A stretch of DNA of 64,000 bases from Streptomyces sp. NL15-2K (GTDB lineage: Bacteria > Actinomycetota > Actinomycetes > Streptomycetales > Streptomycetaceae): positions 2,709,501 to 2,773,500 of the forward strand of contig NZ_CP130630.1 of assembly GCF_030551255.1 (NCBI RefSeq), in the 5' to 3' direction. Position numbers and translations under genes: made by a program. Within the stretch, counting starts at the first letter, position 1. Every line of letters begins with the position of its first letter. This document shows positions 16,347-25,047 of the stretch, in pieces. The notes beneath the pieces were generated by a model, which saw only the letters and a program-made list of their open reading frames with translations, was not told the DNA's origin and made no database searches.

Positions 16347-17512
16347 CAGGTGCTCACCTCTTTTCGGAGTCCGTTCGGGACGTCCCAGGGGGCGCCCAGT
16401 TCGGAGAACAGGGAGAGGGTGTCCGCGGCGGCCGCGACGAGTCCGTCGACGCCGGGCACGACCCGGCGCCGCTCGTCGGGGAGCAGGTGCCAGGAGCCCT
16501 CCGGCAGCGGGGCCGGGTCGGGAGCCTGCCGGATCGCCTCGACGACCTTCATGAAGGAGCCCGTGGCGTCCGGCGGGACCAGCAGGCCGGCGCCGTCGGT
16601 GAGGTGCTCGACGAGGTTCTCCAGCAGGTCGGTGCGGCCGTACTCGTACTCCTCGGGGCCGTGGTCGGCCCGCTGGAGCAGGACGCGGTCCTGCTTGTAC
16701 CAGAAGGTGATCCGGCCCCGGCTGCCGTGCGCGACCACGTACGGCTCGTCGGGGTCCTCGGCGCACAGCGTCGCCGCGACGGTCACCGGGAGGCCCCCGG
16801 TGGTGGTGACGCGGACGCAGGAGGTGTCGTCGGACTCGATGTCGTTGGCGCGCACCAGCTCGGTCTCGATCTCGGTGACGTCCTCGGCGTGCGGGGCGCC
16901 GGCCAGCGCCAGGGCGGTGGCGACGGCGTGCGCGAGCGGGTTGGTCAGCGCCCCGTCGATCACGTCGACGCCGTGCAGCCTGCGCTTGCCCGCCCAGGGC
17001 GCCCGCCGGTAGTACGCCTCGGGACGCGCCCAGGCACCGGCCCCGCCGACGCCCTCGAGTTCGCCGATCGCGCCCTCGGCGATCAGCTCGCGGATCGCGG
17101 GCACGGCGTGCGAGCCCAGCGACTGGAAGCCGATCTGGCAGGCGACGCCCGCCTGGGCTACCCCGTCGGCCATCCGGCGGTACTCGGCGTAGGAGGGGGC
17201 GGGCGGCTTCTCCAGCAGGAGGTGCACGCCCTTGGCGGCGGCCGTCAGCGCCAGGTCGGTGTGGGTCGGGATCGGCGTGCAGATCACGGCGATCCGGGCG
17301 CCGGTGGAGTCGAGGAGGGCGCCGAAGTCGGCGGACTGCTCGGGGGTGCCGAGGCCCTCGGGGATCTCGTCGCCGGTCAGCGGGGTCAGCTCGCAGATCC
17401 CCGCCAGCCGGACGATGCCCTTGTCCTGGAGCCGGCGGATGTTGTCCAGGTGCCAGCGGCCGTGGCCGCGTGCGCCCGCGAGAACGATCGGAACGGTCAT
17501 CTGAACAGTCAT
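16346..17512 (-). CDS. Gfo/Idh/MocA-family NAD(P)-dependent oxidoreductase
   Basis: 388 residues. It has an N-terminal Rossmann domain (VLAGARGHGRWHLDNI) followed by the family signature LLLEKPPAPS, where the Lys is the catalytic EKP lysine, and a C-terminal beta-sheet domain. Such enzymes oxidise or reduce sugar hydroxyls or open-chain sugar derivatives. The substrate here is probably a pectin- or arabinan-derived sugar. Its start overlaps the PL1 stop (ATGA) and its stop overlaps the DUF6807 start. A second ATG at 17500 (MTVPIV) is possible. Confidence 0.82.
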   Translation of the reverse strand: MTVQMTVPIVLAGARGHGRWHLDNIRRLQDKGIVRLAGICELTPLTGDEIPEGLGTPEQSADFGALLDSTGARIAVICTPIPTHTDLALTAAAKGVHLLLEKPPAPSYAEYRRMADGVAQAGVACQIGFQSLGSHAVPAIRELIAEGAIGELEGVGGAGAWARPEAYYRRAPWAGKRRLHGVDVIDGALTNPLAHAVATALALAGAPHAEDVTEIETELVRANDIESDDTSCVRVTTTGGLPVTVAATLCAEDPDEPYVVAHGSRGRITFWYKQDRVLLQRADHGPEEYEYGRTDLLENLVEHLTDGAGLLVPPDATGSFMKVVEAIRQAPDPAPLPEGSWHLLPDERRRVVPGVDGLVAAAADTLSLFSELGAPWDVPNGLRKEVST

Positions 17513-18810
17513 GGGATCCTCCCTGCGCCCGCGCCGCGTGCCACCTCTCGGTCGGCCGTGGCGGCGTTGTCGATCTTTGTGTGCAGGGTAGGTCTCCAGC
17601 CGACGTCGGCCGTGAGGTCACGCTCGCTGCCGGAGTTGTAGGCGTTGTGGATGGTGAGCAGGTCCACCGGATAGCCGTTGAAGAGGGTGCCGCTCTGGTG
17701 CAGGGCGGTGCCGTTCCAGCTCTTGACCAGGTCGGCGGCCTCGATGTGGCCGGGGGTGGTGAAGGCGTTGTTCTCGGCGTATACGGCCGACTCGGTGGAG
17801 ACCCCGACGGAGTAGCGGTAGTCGTGGGCGTCGTCCGGGACGACGTACCGGTTGTTGTAGAGGTGCACCTGGCCGAAGCGGACCCTGGGCGCCCGCTGGA
17901 CGACCGACTCGAACTCGTTGTGGTGCAGGGTGACCCGGAGCTTGCCGCGGTCGCCCGTGGCCGTGTCGCCGTTGCCGATGAGCATCGCCTTGTCGTGGTC
18001 GGCGAACCGGCTCCAGGAGACGGTGACCAGGTCGGAGCCGTTGGTGATGTCCAGCAGGCCGTCGTGGCGCAGGTAGTTGCGGCCGTAGTGGGTGGGTTCC
18101 TCGGCGTCCGGGTGGCCCTTGTCGCTCAGGGTCACGTGGTCGACCCACACGTGGGTGGCACCGCGCAGCCAGACGTTGTCGTAGGCCGTCTTCCAGTCGC
18201 CGAGGCCGCCGGTGTTGGGCTGCCAGACGGGGAAGCAGTCGTAGGCGTCGCGCAGGTCGAGGTTGCGGATGATCACGTTGTCCGCGTCCTTGACCTGGAG
18301 GCTGGCGCCCTTGAGGACGGCTGTGTTCTTGGGGTCGCCCAGGCCGACGATGGTGGTGTTGGAGCCGACGGGCAGCACGACCCGCTCGGCCTGCTTGGCC
18401 GCCGAGGCCTGGCGGGCCTCCTCCTGCGGGCCGCTGGGCTTGGCGGAGCCCCAGGTGCGGGGGTCGTAGGCGGCCAGGTACTTCTTCGGGCTGTAGCCGT
18501 CGGTGGCGTAGTCGGCGCAGTCCAGGCGGTCGCCGTCGTCGTCGGTGTTGGCGTCGATGGTCCCGGCGATCCTGATGATCTTCGGGGTGTCGCTGCCGCC
18601 GTCGAGGGCGCGGACCAGTCCGGCGCGGTCGGTGACCGTGTGGACGTGGGCGTCGTCGGCCGCGGCACCTCCGGTGGTGCCGCCGGCGGCGGAGGCCCAG
18701 CCGTCGTTCGCGGGCAGGGTGTCGCGGCTGATGTCGCGTGCCTCGGCGTGCGCGGGGACGCACAGGAGCCCCAACGCGGCGCCGACAACAGTGATCCGGC
18801 GGAGTCTCAT
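17509..18810 (-). CDS. Secreted pectate lyase, PL1 family
   Basis: 433 residues with a signal peptide ending near AHAEA. PL1 landmarks: THVWVDHVTLSD, RHDGLLDITNGSDLVTVSW, NHDKAML-like region (ADHDKAMLIGNGD) and QRAPRVRFGQVHLYNNRYV. It secretes an endo-acting lyase from within a transporter operon. Its ATG overlaps the stop of the permease by 4 nt. This makes production of the extracellular enzyme proportional to import capacity, if coupling holds. Confidence 0.88.
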   Translation of the reverse strand: MRLRRITVVGAALGLLCVPAHAEARDISRDTLPANDGWASAAGGTTGGAAADDAHVHTVTDRAGLVRALDGGSDTPKIIRIAGTIDANTDDDGDRLDCADYATDGYSPKKYLAAYDPRTWGSAKPSGPQEEARQASAAKQAERVVLPVGSNTTIVGLGDPKNTAVLKGASLQVKDADNVIIRNLDLRDAYDCFPVWQPNTGGLGDWKTAYDNVWLRGATHVWVDHVTLSDKGHPDAEEPTHYGRNYLRHDGLLDITNGSDLVTVSWSRFADHDKAMLIGNGDTATGDRGKLRVTLHHNEFESVVQRAPRVRFGQVHLYNNRYVVPDDAHDYRYSVGVSTESAVYAENNAFTTPGHIEAADLVKSWNGTALHQSGTLFNGYPVDLLTIHNAYNSGSERDLTADVGWRPTLHTKIDNAATADREVARGAGAGRIP

Positions 18811-19703
18811 CCCTTCACCGCCCCCGCGCTGAAGCCCGTGATCAGCCACTTCTGGATGAAGGCGAACACGATCACGACGGGGACGGCCGCGATGATGCCG
18901 CCCGCGGCGAGCGCGCCGAGGTCGACGCTGTCCGCGCTCATCAGGGTGTTGAGGCCGACCGGGATGGTCTGCTTCTCCTGGTTGTTCAGGAACATCAGGG
19001 CGAACAGGAAGTGGTTCCAGGAGTGCACGAAGGCGAAGGAGCCGACGGCGATCAGACCGGGACGCAGCAGCGGCAGGACCACGATCCGGAAGGCGGTGAA
19101 GCGGTTGCAGCCGTCGACCCAGGCCGCCTCTTCCAGCGAGTACGGCACGTTCTTGATGAAGTTGCTGATCAGGATCATCGACAGCGGCAGCTGGAAGACG
19201 GTCTCCGCGATGATCACACTGCCCAGCGAGTTGATCATCTGGAGCTCGGCGAAGATCTCGAACAGCGGGACCAGGAGCAGCGCGCCCGGCACGAACTGGG
19301 AGCACAGCAGGGCCAGCATGAAGGCCTGCTTGATCTTGAAGTCGAACCGGGCGAGGGCGTAGCCGCCGGCCAGTGCGACGAGGGTCGTCATGAACAGGGT
19401 GGCGACGCCGACGAGCAGGCTGTTCTCGAAGTAGGTGCCGAAGCTTCGCTCCGTCCAGACCTTCTCGAAGTGGTCGAAGGTCATCGGCCAGGGCACGAGC
19501 GAGGTCGAGCCGGCCGGGCGGAGGGCGAAGAGCAGGATCCAGTAGAAGGGGATGAGGGTGAAGACGAGGTAGATCGACAGCGGCAGGTAGATCTGCCAGC
19601 GAGGGGCCTCGTCCCAGGCACGACGCCTGCCCGTGGGGCGCGGCGGTTCGACGACCGCGGGCTCGGGAACCGGTGCCACCGCGGTGGCCTCCTTGGTGCT
19701 CAC
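18807..19703 (-). CDS. CUT1 ABC transporter permease (MalG type)
   Basis: 298 residues, six predicted membrane segments, and the EAA loop EEAAWVDGCNRFTAFRIVVLP that docks the ATPase. The GTG start at 19703 overlaps the upstream permease stop (GTGA), with GGAGG ahead of it. No ATPase is encoded nearby; in streptomycetes the shared MsiK ATPase often energises such systems (family knowledge, not seen here). It probably imports pectin oligomers with the binding protein at 10279-11625. Confidence 0.85.
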   Translation of the reverse strand: MSTKEATAVAPVPEPAVVEPPRPTGRRRAWDEAPRWQIYLPLSIYLVFTLIPFYWILLFALRPAGSTSLVPWPMTFDHFEKVWTERSFGTYFENSLLVGVATLFMTTLVALAGGYALARFDFKIKQAFMLALLCSQFVPGALLLVPLFEIFAELQMINSLGSVIIAETVFQLPLSMILISNFIKNVPYSLEEAAWVDGCNRFTAFRIVVLPLLRPGLIAVGSFAFVHSWNHFLFALMFLNNQEKQTIPVGLNTLMSADSVDLGALAAGGIIAAVPVVIVFAFIQKWLITGFSAGAVKG

Positions 19704-20635
19704 TTGTTCCCACCTCCGAACTTGCTCAGGCGCAGATAGACCATCGAGCAGAAGAGCAGGATCACGAACGCCACCGTGGTCAGGGCGGAGGCGTAGCCGA
19801 AGTTGTGCGCGTCGACGCTGGTGTTGGCGATGTAGAGCGGGAGGGTCGTGGTCTCGCCCGCGGGTCCGCCGCCGGTCAGGGTGTAGAGCAGGTCGACGTT
19901 GTTGAACTCCCAGACCGCGCGCAGCAGCGTGGACAGGATGATCGCGTCCTTCAGGTGCGGCAGCGTGATGTGCCAGAACTGCTTGAAGCGGCTGGCCCCG
20001 TCGACCTCGGCGGCCTCGTACAGGTCCTTCGAGACGGACTGCAGGTCGGCGAGGATGAGGATCGCGAAGAAGGGGACACCGCGCCACAGGTCGGCGACGA
20101 TCGCCGCCGGGAACACGGTGGAGGTGTCCGACAGCCAACTGGTGCCGTAGGAGCCGATGCCCATGTCCGCGAGGTAACGGGTGATGCCTGTCTGGGAGTT
20201 GTAGAGCAGTACCCAGATCGCGGAGGTCAGCACGCCGGAGACGGCCCACGGGGAGAAGACCATGGCCCGCCCGAGCCCGCGGCCCACGAAGGTCTGGTTG
20301 ACGATGAGGGCCAGCGCCAGACCGAACAGCAGTTGCAGTCCGACCTCGACGACGACCCACTTGGCGCTGAAGACCAGCGTGTCCCAGAACACCGGGTCTT
20401 CGGTGAAGGCGTGGACGAAGTTGTCGAAGCCCGCGTAGCCGTTCCGCCATGGCTTGGTGGGGTTGTAGTTCTGCAGGCTGTAGTAGAAGACGCTGATCAC
20501 CGGATAGGCGATGAAGCCGAGCATGAGCAGGGCCGCCGGGGTGATCAGCAGGTACGGCAGCCTGCGCGGCGTGGCGGAGGCACGGCGCCGCCGGGGTGGC
20601 GCGGGCGGTTTCGCCACGGCTGCGGCTTGGGCCAT
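19700..20635 (-). CDS. CUT1 ABC transporter permease (MalF type)
   Basis: 311 residues. A basic N-terminus precedes six membrane segments, and the EAA loop is YEAAEVDGASRFKQFWHITLP. It is the partner of the downstream permease, which it overlaps by 4 nt. ATG 20635 has GGAG upstream. A 122-bp gap with a LacI-like palindrome (20705-20722) separates it from the dehydratase gene, so it may have its own promoter. Confidence 0.85.
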   Translation of the reverse strand: MAQAAAVAKPPAPPRRRRASATPRRLPYLLITPAALLMLGFIAYPVISVFYYSLQNYNPTKPWRNGYAGFDNFVHAFTEDPVFWDTLVFSAKWVVVEVGLQLLFGLALALIVNQTFVGRGLGRAMVFSPWAVSGVLTSAIWVLLYNSQTGITRYLADMGIGSYGTSWLSDTSTVFPAAIVADLWRGVPFFAILILADLQSVSKDLYEAAEVDGASRFKQFWHITLPHLKDAIILSTLLRAVWEFNNVDLLYTLTGGGPAGETTTLPLYIANTSVDAHNFGYASALTTVAFVILLFCSMVYLRLSKFGGGNK

Positions 20636-20704
20636 GACTGTTCTCCGTTCTGGTACGTCGTGCGTGCTTCGTGCGTGGGTGGTGCGTAGGTCGTGCTTTC
20701 TCGC

Positions 20705-20722
20705 GGAGGAAGCGCTTTCTCC
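20705..20722. promoter_or_regulatory. LacI-type operator candidate upstream of the permease genes
   Basis: GGAGGAAGCGCTTTCTCC is symmetric at 16 of 18 positions around a central GC, the usual layout of LacI/PurR-family operators. It lies in the only sizeable gap (20636-20757) within this otherwise overlapping gene run, 70 bp upstream of the permease start. Confidence 0.5.
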
Positions 20723-20757
20723 CTGGACAGGGGTGTGCCAGGTCGTGCTGCGGTGGT

Positions 20758-22494
20758 TCAGCCCGCGTACGGGTCCTGCACCTTGCCCGGGCGGGCCAGG
20801 AACTCGAAGTCGCAGCCGGCGTCGGCCTGCGTGATCTGCTCGTTGTAGAGCGCGCCGTAGCCTCGCTCGTAACGGACGGGCGGCGGTGTCCACTGCGCCC
20901 GGCGGCGCTCCAGCTCCTCGTCGTCCACGTTGAGGCGGAGGGTGCGCGCCTCGACGTCGAGGGTGATCGTGTCCCCGGTGCGGACCAGGGCCAGCGGGCC
21001 GCCGACGTACGACTCGGGGGCCACGTGCAGGACGCACGTGCCGTAACTCGTACCGCTCATCCGGGCGTCGGAGATCCGCACCATGTCCCGCACGCCCTGC
21101 TTGAGCAGGTGGTCGGGCAGGGGCAGCATCCCGTACTCGGGCATGCCCGGGCCGCCCTTGGGCCCGGCGTTGCGCAGCACCAGCACGCTGTCGGCGGTGA
21201 TGTTCAGCGACGGGTCGTTGATGGTCCGCTGCATCGTCCGGTAGTCGTCGAAGACGACCGCGGGGCCGGTGTGCTTGAGCAGGTGCGGCTCGGCGGAGAT
21301 GTGCTTGATGACCGCGCCGTCGGGGCAGAGGTTGCCGCGCAGGACGGCGACCCCGCCCTCGTTCGCGACCGGGTTGTCCCGGGGGCGGATGACATCGTCG
21401 TTGTGGACCTGCGCGCCGTCGATCTGCTCGCGCATGGTGTCGTACGAGACGGTGGGCCGCTCCAGGTGGAGCAGGTCCGGGATCCGGGAGAGGAACCCGG
21501 GCAGTCCGCCGGCGAAGTGGAAGTCCTCCATGAGGTACGTCTGTCCGCCGGGCCGTACGTTGGCGAGCACCGGGACCGTGCGGGCGATGCGGTCGAAGTC
21601 GTCGAGGGTGAGCTTGACGCCCGCGCGGCCCGCCATGGCGATCAGGTGGATCACGGCGTTCGTCGAGCCGCCGAGGCCGAGGACGGTGGTGACGGCGTCC
21701 TCGAAGGCGTCGCGGGTGAGGATCTGCGAGAGCTTCCGGTCCTTGTGGACCAGTTCGACGATGGTCATGCCGGCTTTGGCCGCCATCCGGTCGTGCCCCG
21801 AGTCGACGGCCGGGATGCTGGACGCACCCGGCACGGTGACGCCGAGCGCTTCCGCGGCGGCGGTCAGGGTGGACGCCGTACCCATCGTCATGCAGTGGCC
21901 GGGCGAGCGGGCGAGGCCGCTCTCCAGCTCGGTCATCTCGCAGTCGCCGATGAGGCCGGCCCGCTTGTCGTCCCAGTACTTCCACATGTCGGTGCCGGAG
22001 CCGAGGACCTCGCCCCGCCAGTGGCCCGGCAGCATGGGCCCGGCGGGCACGAAGACGGCGGGCAGGTCGACGCTCGCGGCGCCCATGAGCAGCGCGGGCG
22101 TGGACTTGTCGCAGCCGCCCATGAGCACGGCCCCGTCGACCGGATAGGACCGCAGCAGCTCCTCGGTCTCCATCGCGAGCATGTTGCGGTAGAGCATCGG
22201 GGTCGGCTTCTGGAACGTCTCGCTGAGCGTGGAGACCGGGAACTCGAGCGGGAAGCCGCCGGCCTGCCACACTCCCCGCTTCACGGCCTGCGCACGATCG
22301 CGCAGGTGGACGTGGCAGGGGTTGATGTCGGACCAGGTGTTGAGGACCGCGATGACCGGCTTGCCCAGGTGCTCCTCGGGCAGGTAGCCGAGCTGGCGGG
22401 TGCGGGCGCGGTGGCTGAAGGAGCGCAGGCCGTCGGTGCCGTACCACTGATGGCTTCTGAGCTCTTCGGGGCGCTTTCCTATCGGCTCGTTCAT
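20758..22494 (-). CDS. IlvD/Edd-family sugar-acid dehydratase (L-arabinonate dehydratase-like)
   Basis: 578 residues. Three Cys in the positions of the iron-sulfur cluster ligands are visible: INPCHVHL, MGGCDKSTPA and SPGHCMTMG. These enzymes dehydrate aldonates to 2-keto-3-deoxy acids. Layout and length resemble L-arabinonate or related pentonate/hexonate dehydratases rather than the amino-acid enzyme IlvD. With the DHDPS-type protein encoded just upstream it would form an oxidative, non-phosphorylating route for arabinose or a similar sugar from pectin side chains. The substrate is inferred. Its ATG overlaps the upstream stop by 4 nt. Confidence 0.78.
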   Translation of the reverse strand: MNEPIGKRPEELRSHQWYGTDGLRSFSHRARTRQLGYLPEEHLGKPVIAVLNTWSDINPCHVHLRDRAQAVKRGVWQAGGFPLEFPVSTLSETFQKPTPMLYRNMLAMETEELLRSYPVDGAVLMGGCDKSTPALLMGAASVDLPAVFVPAGPMLPGHWRGEVLGSGTDMWKYWDDKRAGLIGDCEMTELESGLARSPGHCMTMGTASTLTAAAEALGVTVPGASSIPAVDSGHDRMAAKAGMTIVELVHKDRKLSQILTRDAFEDAVTTVLGLGGSTNAVIHLIAMAGRAGVKLTLDDFDRIARTVPVLANVRPGGQTYLMEDFHFAGGLPGFLSRIPDLLHLERPTVSYDTMREQIDGAQVHNDDVIRPRDNPVANEGGVAVLRGNLCPDGAVIKHISAEPHLLKHTGPAVVFDDYRTMQRTINDPSLNITADSVLVLRNAGPKGGPGMPEYGMLPLPDHLLKQGVRDMVRISDARMSGTSYGTCVLHVAPESYVGGPLALVRTGDTITLDVEARTLRLNVDDEELERRRAQWTPPPVRYERGYGALYNEQITQADAGCDFEFLARPGKVQDPYAG

Positions 22495-23399
22495 ATCGAC
22501 CACCCGGCGGCGATGGCGGCGACCTCGGCGCGTTCTTCCTCGGGCAGCTGCTTGCTCGGCGGCCGGACGTCGCGGCGGCACAGGCCGAGGGAGGCGAGGG
22601 CCTCCTTGACGACGGTGACGTTGTCGGCGGAGCCGTTTGCCGCACGGAGTTCCTCGAAGCGGCGGATCTGCTCCCAGACCTTCATGGCGGTCGGGTAGTC
22701 GCCGGATCGAAGCGCTTCGATCATGTTCAGCGAAACGGACGGGGCGACGTTCACGAGCCCCGAGGTGAAGCCGGTGGCGCCGGCGGAGAAGTACGAGGGG
22801 GCGTACGGCTCGGCGAGCCCGGCGACCCACACGAAGCGCTCCAGCCCGGCGTCGCGGGCGAACGCGGCGAACTTGGCCGCGTCCGGGACGGCGTACTTCA
22901 CGCCGATGACGTTCGGGCAGGCGTCGGCGAGTTCGGCGAGGCGGACGCCGTGCAGCTGCGCGTTGCGGATGTAGGGCACCACGCCCAGCTCCGGCACGGC
23001 CTCGGCGATGGCGCGGTGGTAGTCGACCCAGCCGGCCTGGGAGACGTACGGGTGGACCGGCTGGTGGACCATCACCATCTGGGCGCCGAGCTCGCGGGCG
23101 TGCCGGGCGGAGGCGATGGCGGTGGGCACGTCGTGGCCGACCCCGACGAGGATCACGGCGCGGTCGCCGGCCTCGGCGATGGTCAGCTCGGTGACGAGCT
23201 GCCGCTCCTGGGGGGTGAGGGCGTAGAACTCCCCGGTGTTGCCGTTGGGGGTGAGGGTGGTGATCCCTCCGTCGAGCAGACGACGCAGCAGGGCCCGGTG
23301 GGCGTCCTGCTCGACGGAGCCGTCCTCGGCGAACGGGGTCACCGGGATCGCCACCACGTCGGCCAGGGCCGTCCGTTGGGTCTCGAACGTCGTAGTCAT
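22491..23399 (-). CDS. DHDPS/NAL-superfamily lyase or dehydratase acting on a 2-keto-3-deoxy sugar acid
   Basis: 302 residues, a TIM barrel of the DapA superfamily. The Schiff-base Lys is in VIGVKYAV and the catalytic Tyr in VVPYIRNAQ. The substrate motif near the N-terminus reads PNGNTGEFYA rather than the GTTGES of true DapA, so a sugar-acid substrate is likely. Operon position between GntR and an IlvD/Edd dehydratase suggests dehydration or cleavage of 2-keto-3-deoxy-arabinonate or a close relative. It overlaps both neighbours by 4 nt (ATGA). Confidence 0.75.
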   Translation of the reverse strand: MTTTFETQRTALADVVAIPVTPFAEDGSVEQDAHRALLRRLLDGGITTLTPNGNTGEFYALTPQERQLVTELTIAEAGDRAVILVGVGHDVPTAIASARHARELGAQMVMVHQPVHPYVSQAGWVDYHRAIAEAVPELGVVPYIRNAQLHGVRLAELADACPNVIGVKYAVPDAAKFAAFARDAGLERFVWVAGLAEPYAPSYFSAGATGFTSGLVNVAPSVSLNMIEALRSGDYPTAMKVWEQIRRFEELRAANGSADNVTVVKEALASLGLCRRDVRPPSKQLPEEERAEVAAIAAGWSI

Positions 23400-24064
23400 G
23401 CTTGACCGTCCTCTCCCTGGGCCTCGGACTCCGCTCGGGGGAAGGCCCGCTCGACGAAGGACGCGATGTGCGAGTGCAGGGCTCTCGCCGCGCCGTCGGC
23501 GTCACCGGCCAGGGCGAGCCGCAGGATCTCCCGGTGCTCGCCGGCCTCCCGCTCCCAGGAGGGCGAGGCCGCCCAGGCGACGGCGGAGACGAGGGCGGCC
23601 TGGTCGCGGACCTCGTCGAGCATCCGGCCGAGCAGCGGGTTGCCGCACGGCAGGTACAGGGCGCGGTGGAACTCCCGGTTGGCGAGCGACCGTTCGGCGG
23701 TGTCGGTGGCTCCGTCGGCGCGGGTCAGCGCGTCCTTCGCGGCATCGAGGGAGGCCCCCCGCCTGACGGCACGCTTCAGCGCCTCGGGCTCCAGCAGGAG
23801 CCGCACGTCGTAGACCTCGCGCGCCATGTCCGCGTCCACCATGCGCACCGTGACGCCCTTGTACTGGCTCATCATGACGAGCCCGGTACCGGCCAGGGTC
23901 TTGAGCGCCTCGCGTACGGGGGTCTTGGACACCCCGAACTGCGCGGCGAGCTCGGTCTCGACCAGAGCCTGACCTGGCGTCAACTGCCCGGTGAGGATGC
24001 GGTGTTTGATCCCTTCCAGCACGTATTGCGTGCGGGAGGGGATCGGCGTGGGCACAGAGGTCAT
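23396..24064 (-). CDS. GntR-family regulator (FCD type)
   Basis: 222 residues. It has an N-terminal winged helix (ALVETELAAQFGVSKTPVREALKTL, about 30-55) and a C-terminal FCD ligand-binding domain with metal-ligand-like residues (REFHRALYLPCGNP, EHREIL). It heads the run of overlapping genes down to GH43 and probably senses a sugar acid from the pathway it controls. Inverted repeats in the 158 bp upstream are candidate autoregulatory sites. Confidence 0.85.
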   Translation of the reverse strand: MTSVPTPIPSRTQYVLEGIKHRILTGQLTPGQALVETELAAQFGVSKTPVREALKTLAGTGLVMMSQYKGVTVRMVDADMAREVYDVRLLLEPEALKRAVRRGASLDAAKDALTRADGATDTAERSLANREFHRALYLPCGNPLLGRMLDEVRDQAALVSAVAWAASPSWEREAGEHREILRLALAGDADGAARALHSHIASFVERAFPRAESEAQGEDGQA

Positions 24065-24222
24065 GCGCGCCTCTCGGATCTCGCGTCTCGGCGAATCGCG
24101 TATCGGATCTCACGTATCGCGTCTCATATATGACGTACGAAGTACGACGCGTTGAAGGTAGGAGGGCCCCTGTGTTTCGTCAATGCTTCTGGCAAAGGAA
24201 GTTGAAGTTTCGTGAAGAGCCG
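24065..24222. promoter_or_regulatory. GntR control region with two palindromes
   Basis: CGTACgaaGTACG (24134-24146) sits beside the perfect palindrome TCATATATGA (24124-24133), which could contain the -10 region (TATATG) of the minus-strand promoter. Imperfect direct repeats containing CGGATCTC follow towards the start codon. These are the best operator candidates for the GntR protein. Confidence 0.5.
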
Positions 24223-25006
24223 TCAGATGTCCCTGGTCTCGCCCACGTAGGCGGCGGAGGTCGGTCCACCGAAGTTCGCGGCGGCCCGGACGGTCGCCGC
24301 CTCCCGGGTGAGGGTGGGCCCGACATGCGTGACGAGCAGCTGTCGCACGCCGGCCAGACGGGCGGCGGCGCCGGCGTCCTCCGGCGTCAGATGCACCTGT
24401 TCGCCTTCGCGATGCCGGTCGATGTCGGCCTCGCAGAGGAACAGGTCGGCGCCCCCGGCGAGATGGAGCAGTCCGTCGCACGGCCCGCAGTCCCCGGAGT
24501 ACGCGAGCACCCGCCCGCCGCTTTCGGCGCGCAGCCCGTAGGCCTCGACGTCGTGCTCGACGGCGTGGGCGGTGAGGGTCAGGTCGCCGTGCCGGGCGGT
24601 GTGACCGTCGTAGAGGGGCTGGAAGTCGAAGATTCCGTCGAGGAACCCGGCATCCGGCCGCCCGAAGAATCCGGCGAGACTCCCCCACTGCTTAACGCGT
24701 GGGAGGTACCCCCAGCGCGCAGCCGGCGGGGGCGTAGACCGGAATGGGAGCGTCCGGGGTGAGCCCGCCATACGCCAGCCCGTACACGGCGGCCAGTAGA
24801 TCGGCGCTGTGGTCCGCGTGCAGATGCGAGATCCAGATGGCGTCGAGCCGCGCCGGATCGGTGTGCCGCTGCAACTCCGCGAAGGTCCCGAACCCGGCGT
24901 CCACCCACACCTCGGCACCCCCGTCGCGCAGCAGATAACCGGAGCACGGCAGGTCCGGCTGCGGATGCGGGGATGCGGTGCCGAGGACGGTGAGGGTGAG
25001 AGCCAT
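24223..25006 (-). pseudogene. Metallo-beta-lactamase-fold hydrolase, disrupted by a palindromic repeat
   Basis: The first part (25006-24715) reads MALTLTVLGTASPHPQ, then HLHADHSADLL, the metal-binding HxHxDH motif of the MBL fold. At 24680-24714 palindrome copy B introduces an in-frame TAA. After it the reading frame has shifted and resumes with AGFFGRPDAGFLDGIFD, then SGDCGPCDG, DLFLCEADID and VTHVGPTLT to the stop at 24223. Without the repeat the two halves would form one protein of about 250 residues with all usual MBL motifs. It probably no longer makes a complete enzyme unless a rare frame change occurs. Confidence 0.8.
24680..24714. repeat. Dispersed GC-rich palindromic repeat, copy B
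   Basis: This copy closely matches copy A (CTCCCCCACTG at one end, GGTACCCCCA at the other, GTGGGAGGT inside). It lies inside the MBL-fold gene and breaks its frame. Confidence 0.7.
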
Positions 25007-25047
25007 GCCGGGAGCGTACGGTCGCCGTACGCCCCCGGGCCTGTCGA

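Noticed and set aside
20758..22494. Dihydroxy-acid dehydratase (IlvD) of branched-chain amino acid synthesis
   Set aside because: Operon context with GntR, a DHDPS-type sugar-acid enzyme and pectinase genes, and the sequence around the Cys ligands, favour a sugar-acid dehydratase.
22491..23399. Lysine-pathway DapA
   Set aside because: It lacks the GTTGES signature, which the dapA at 56097-56999 has, and sits in a sugar-acid operon.
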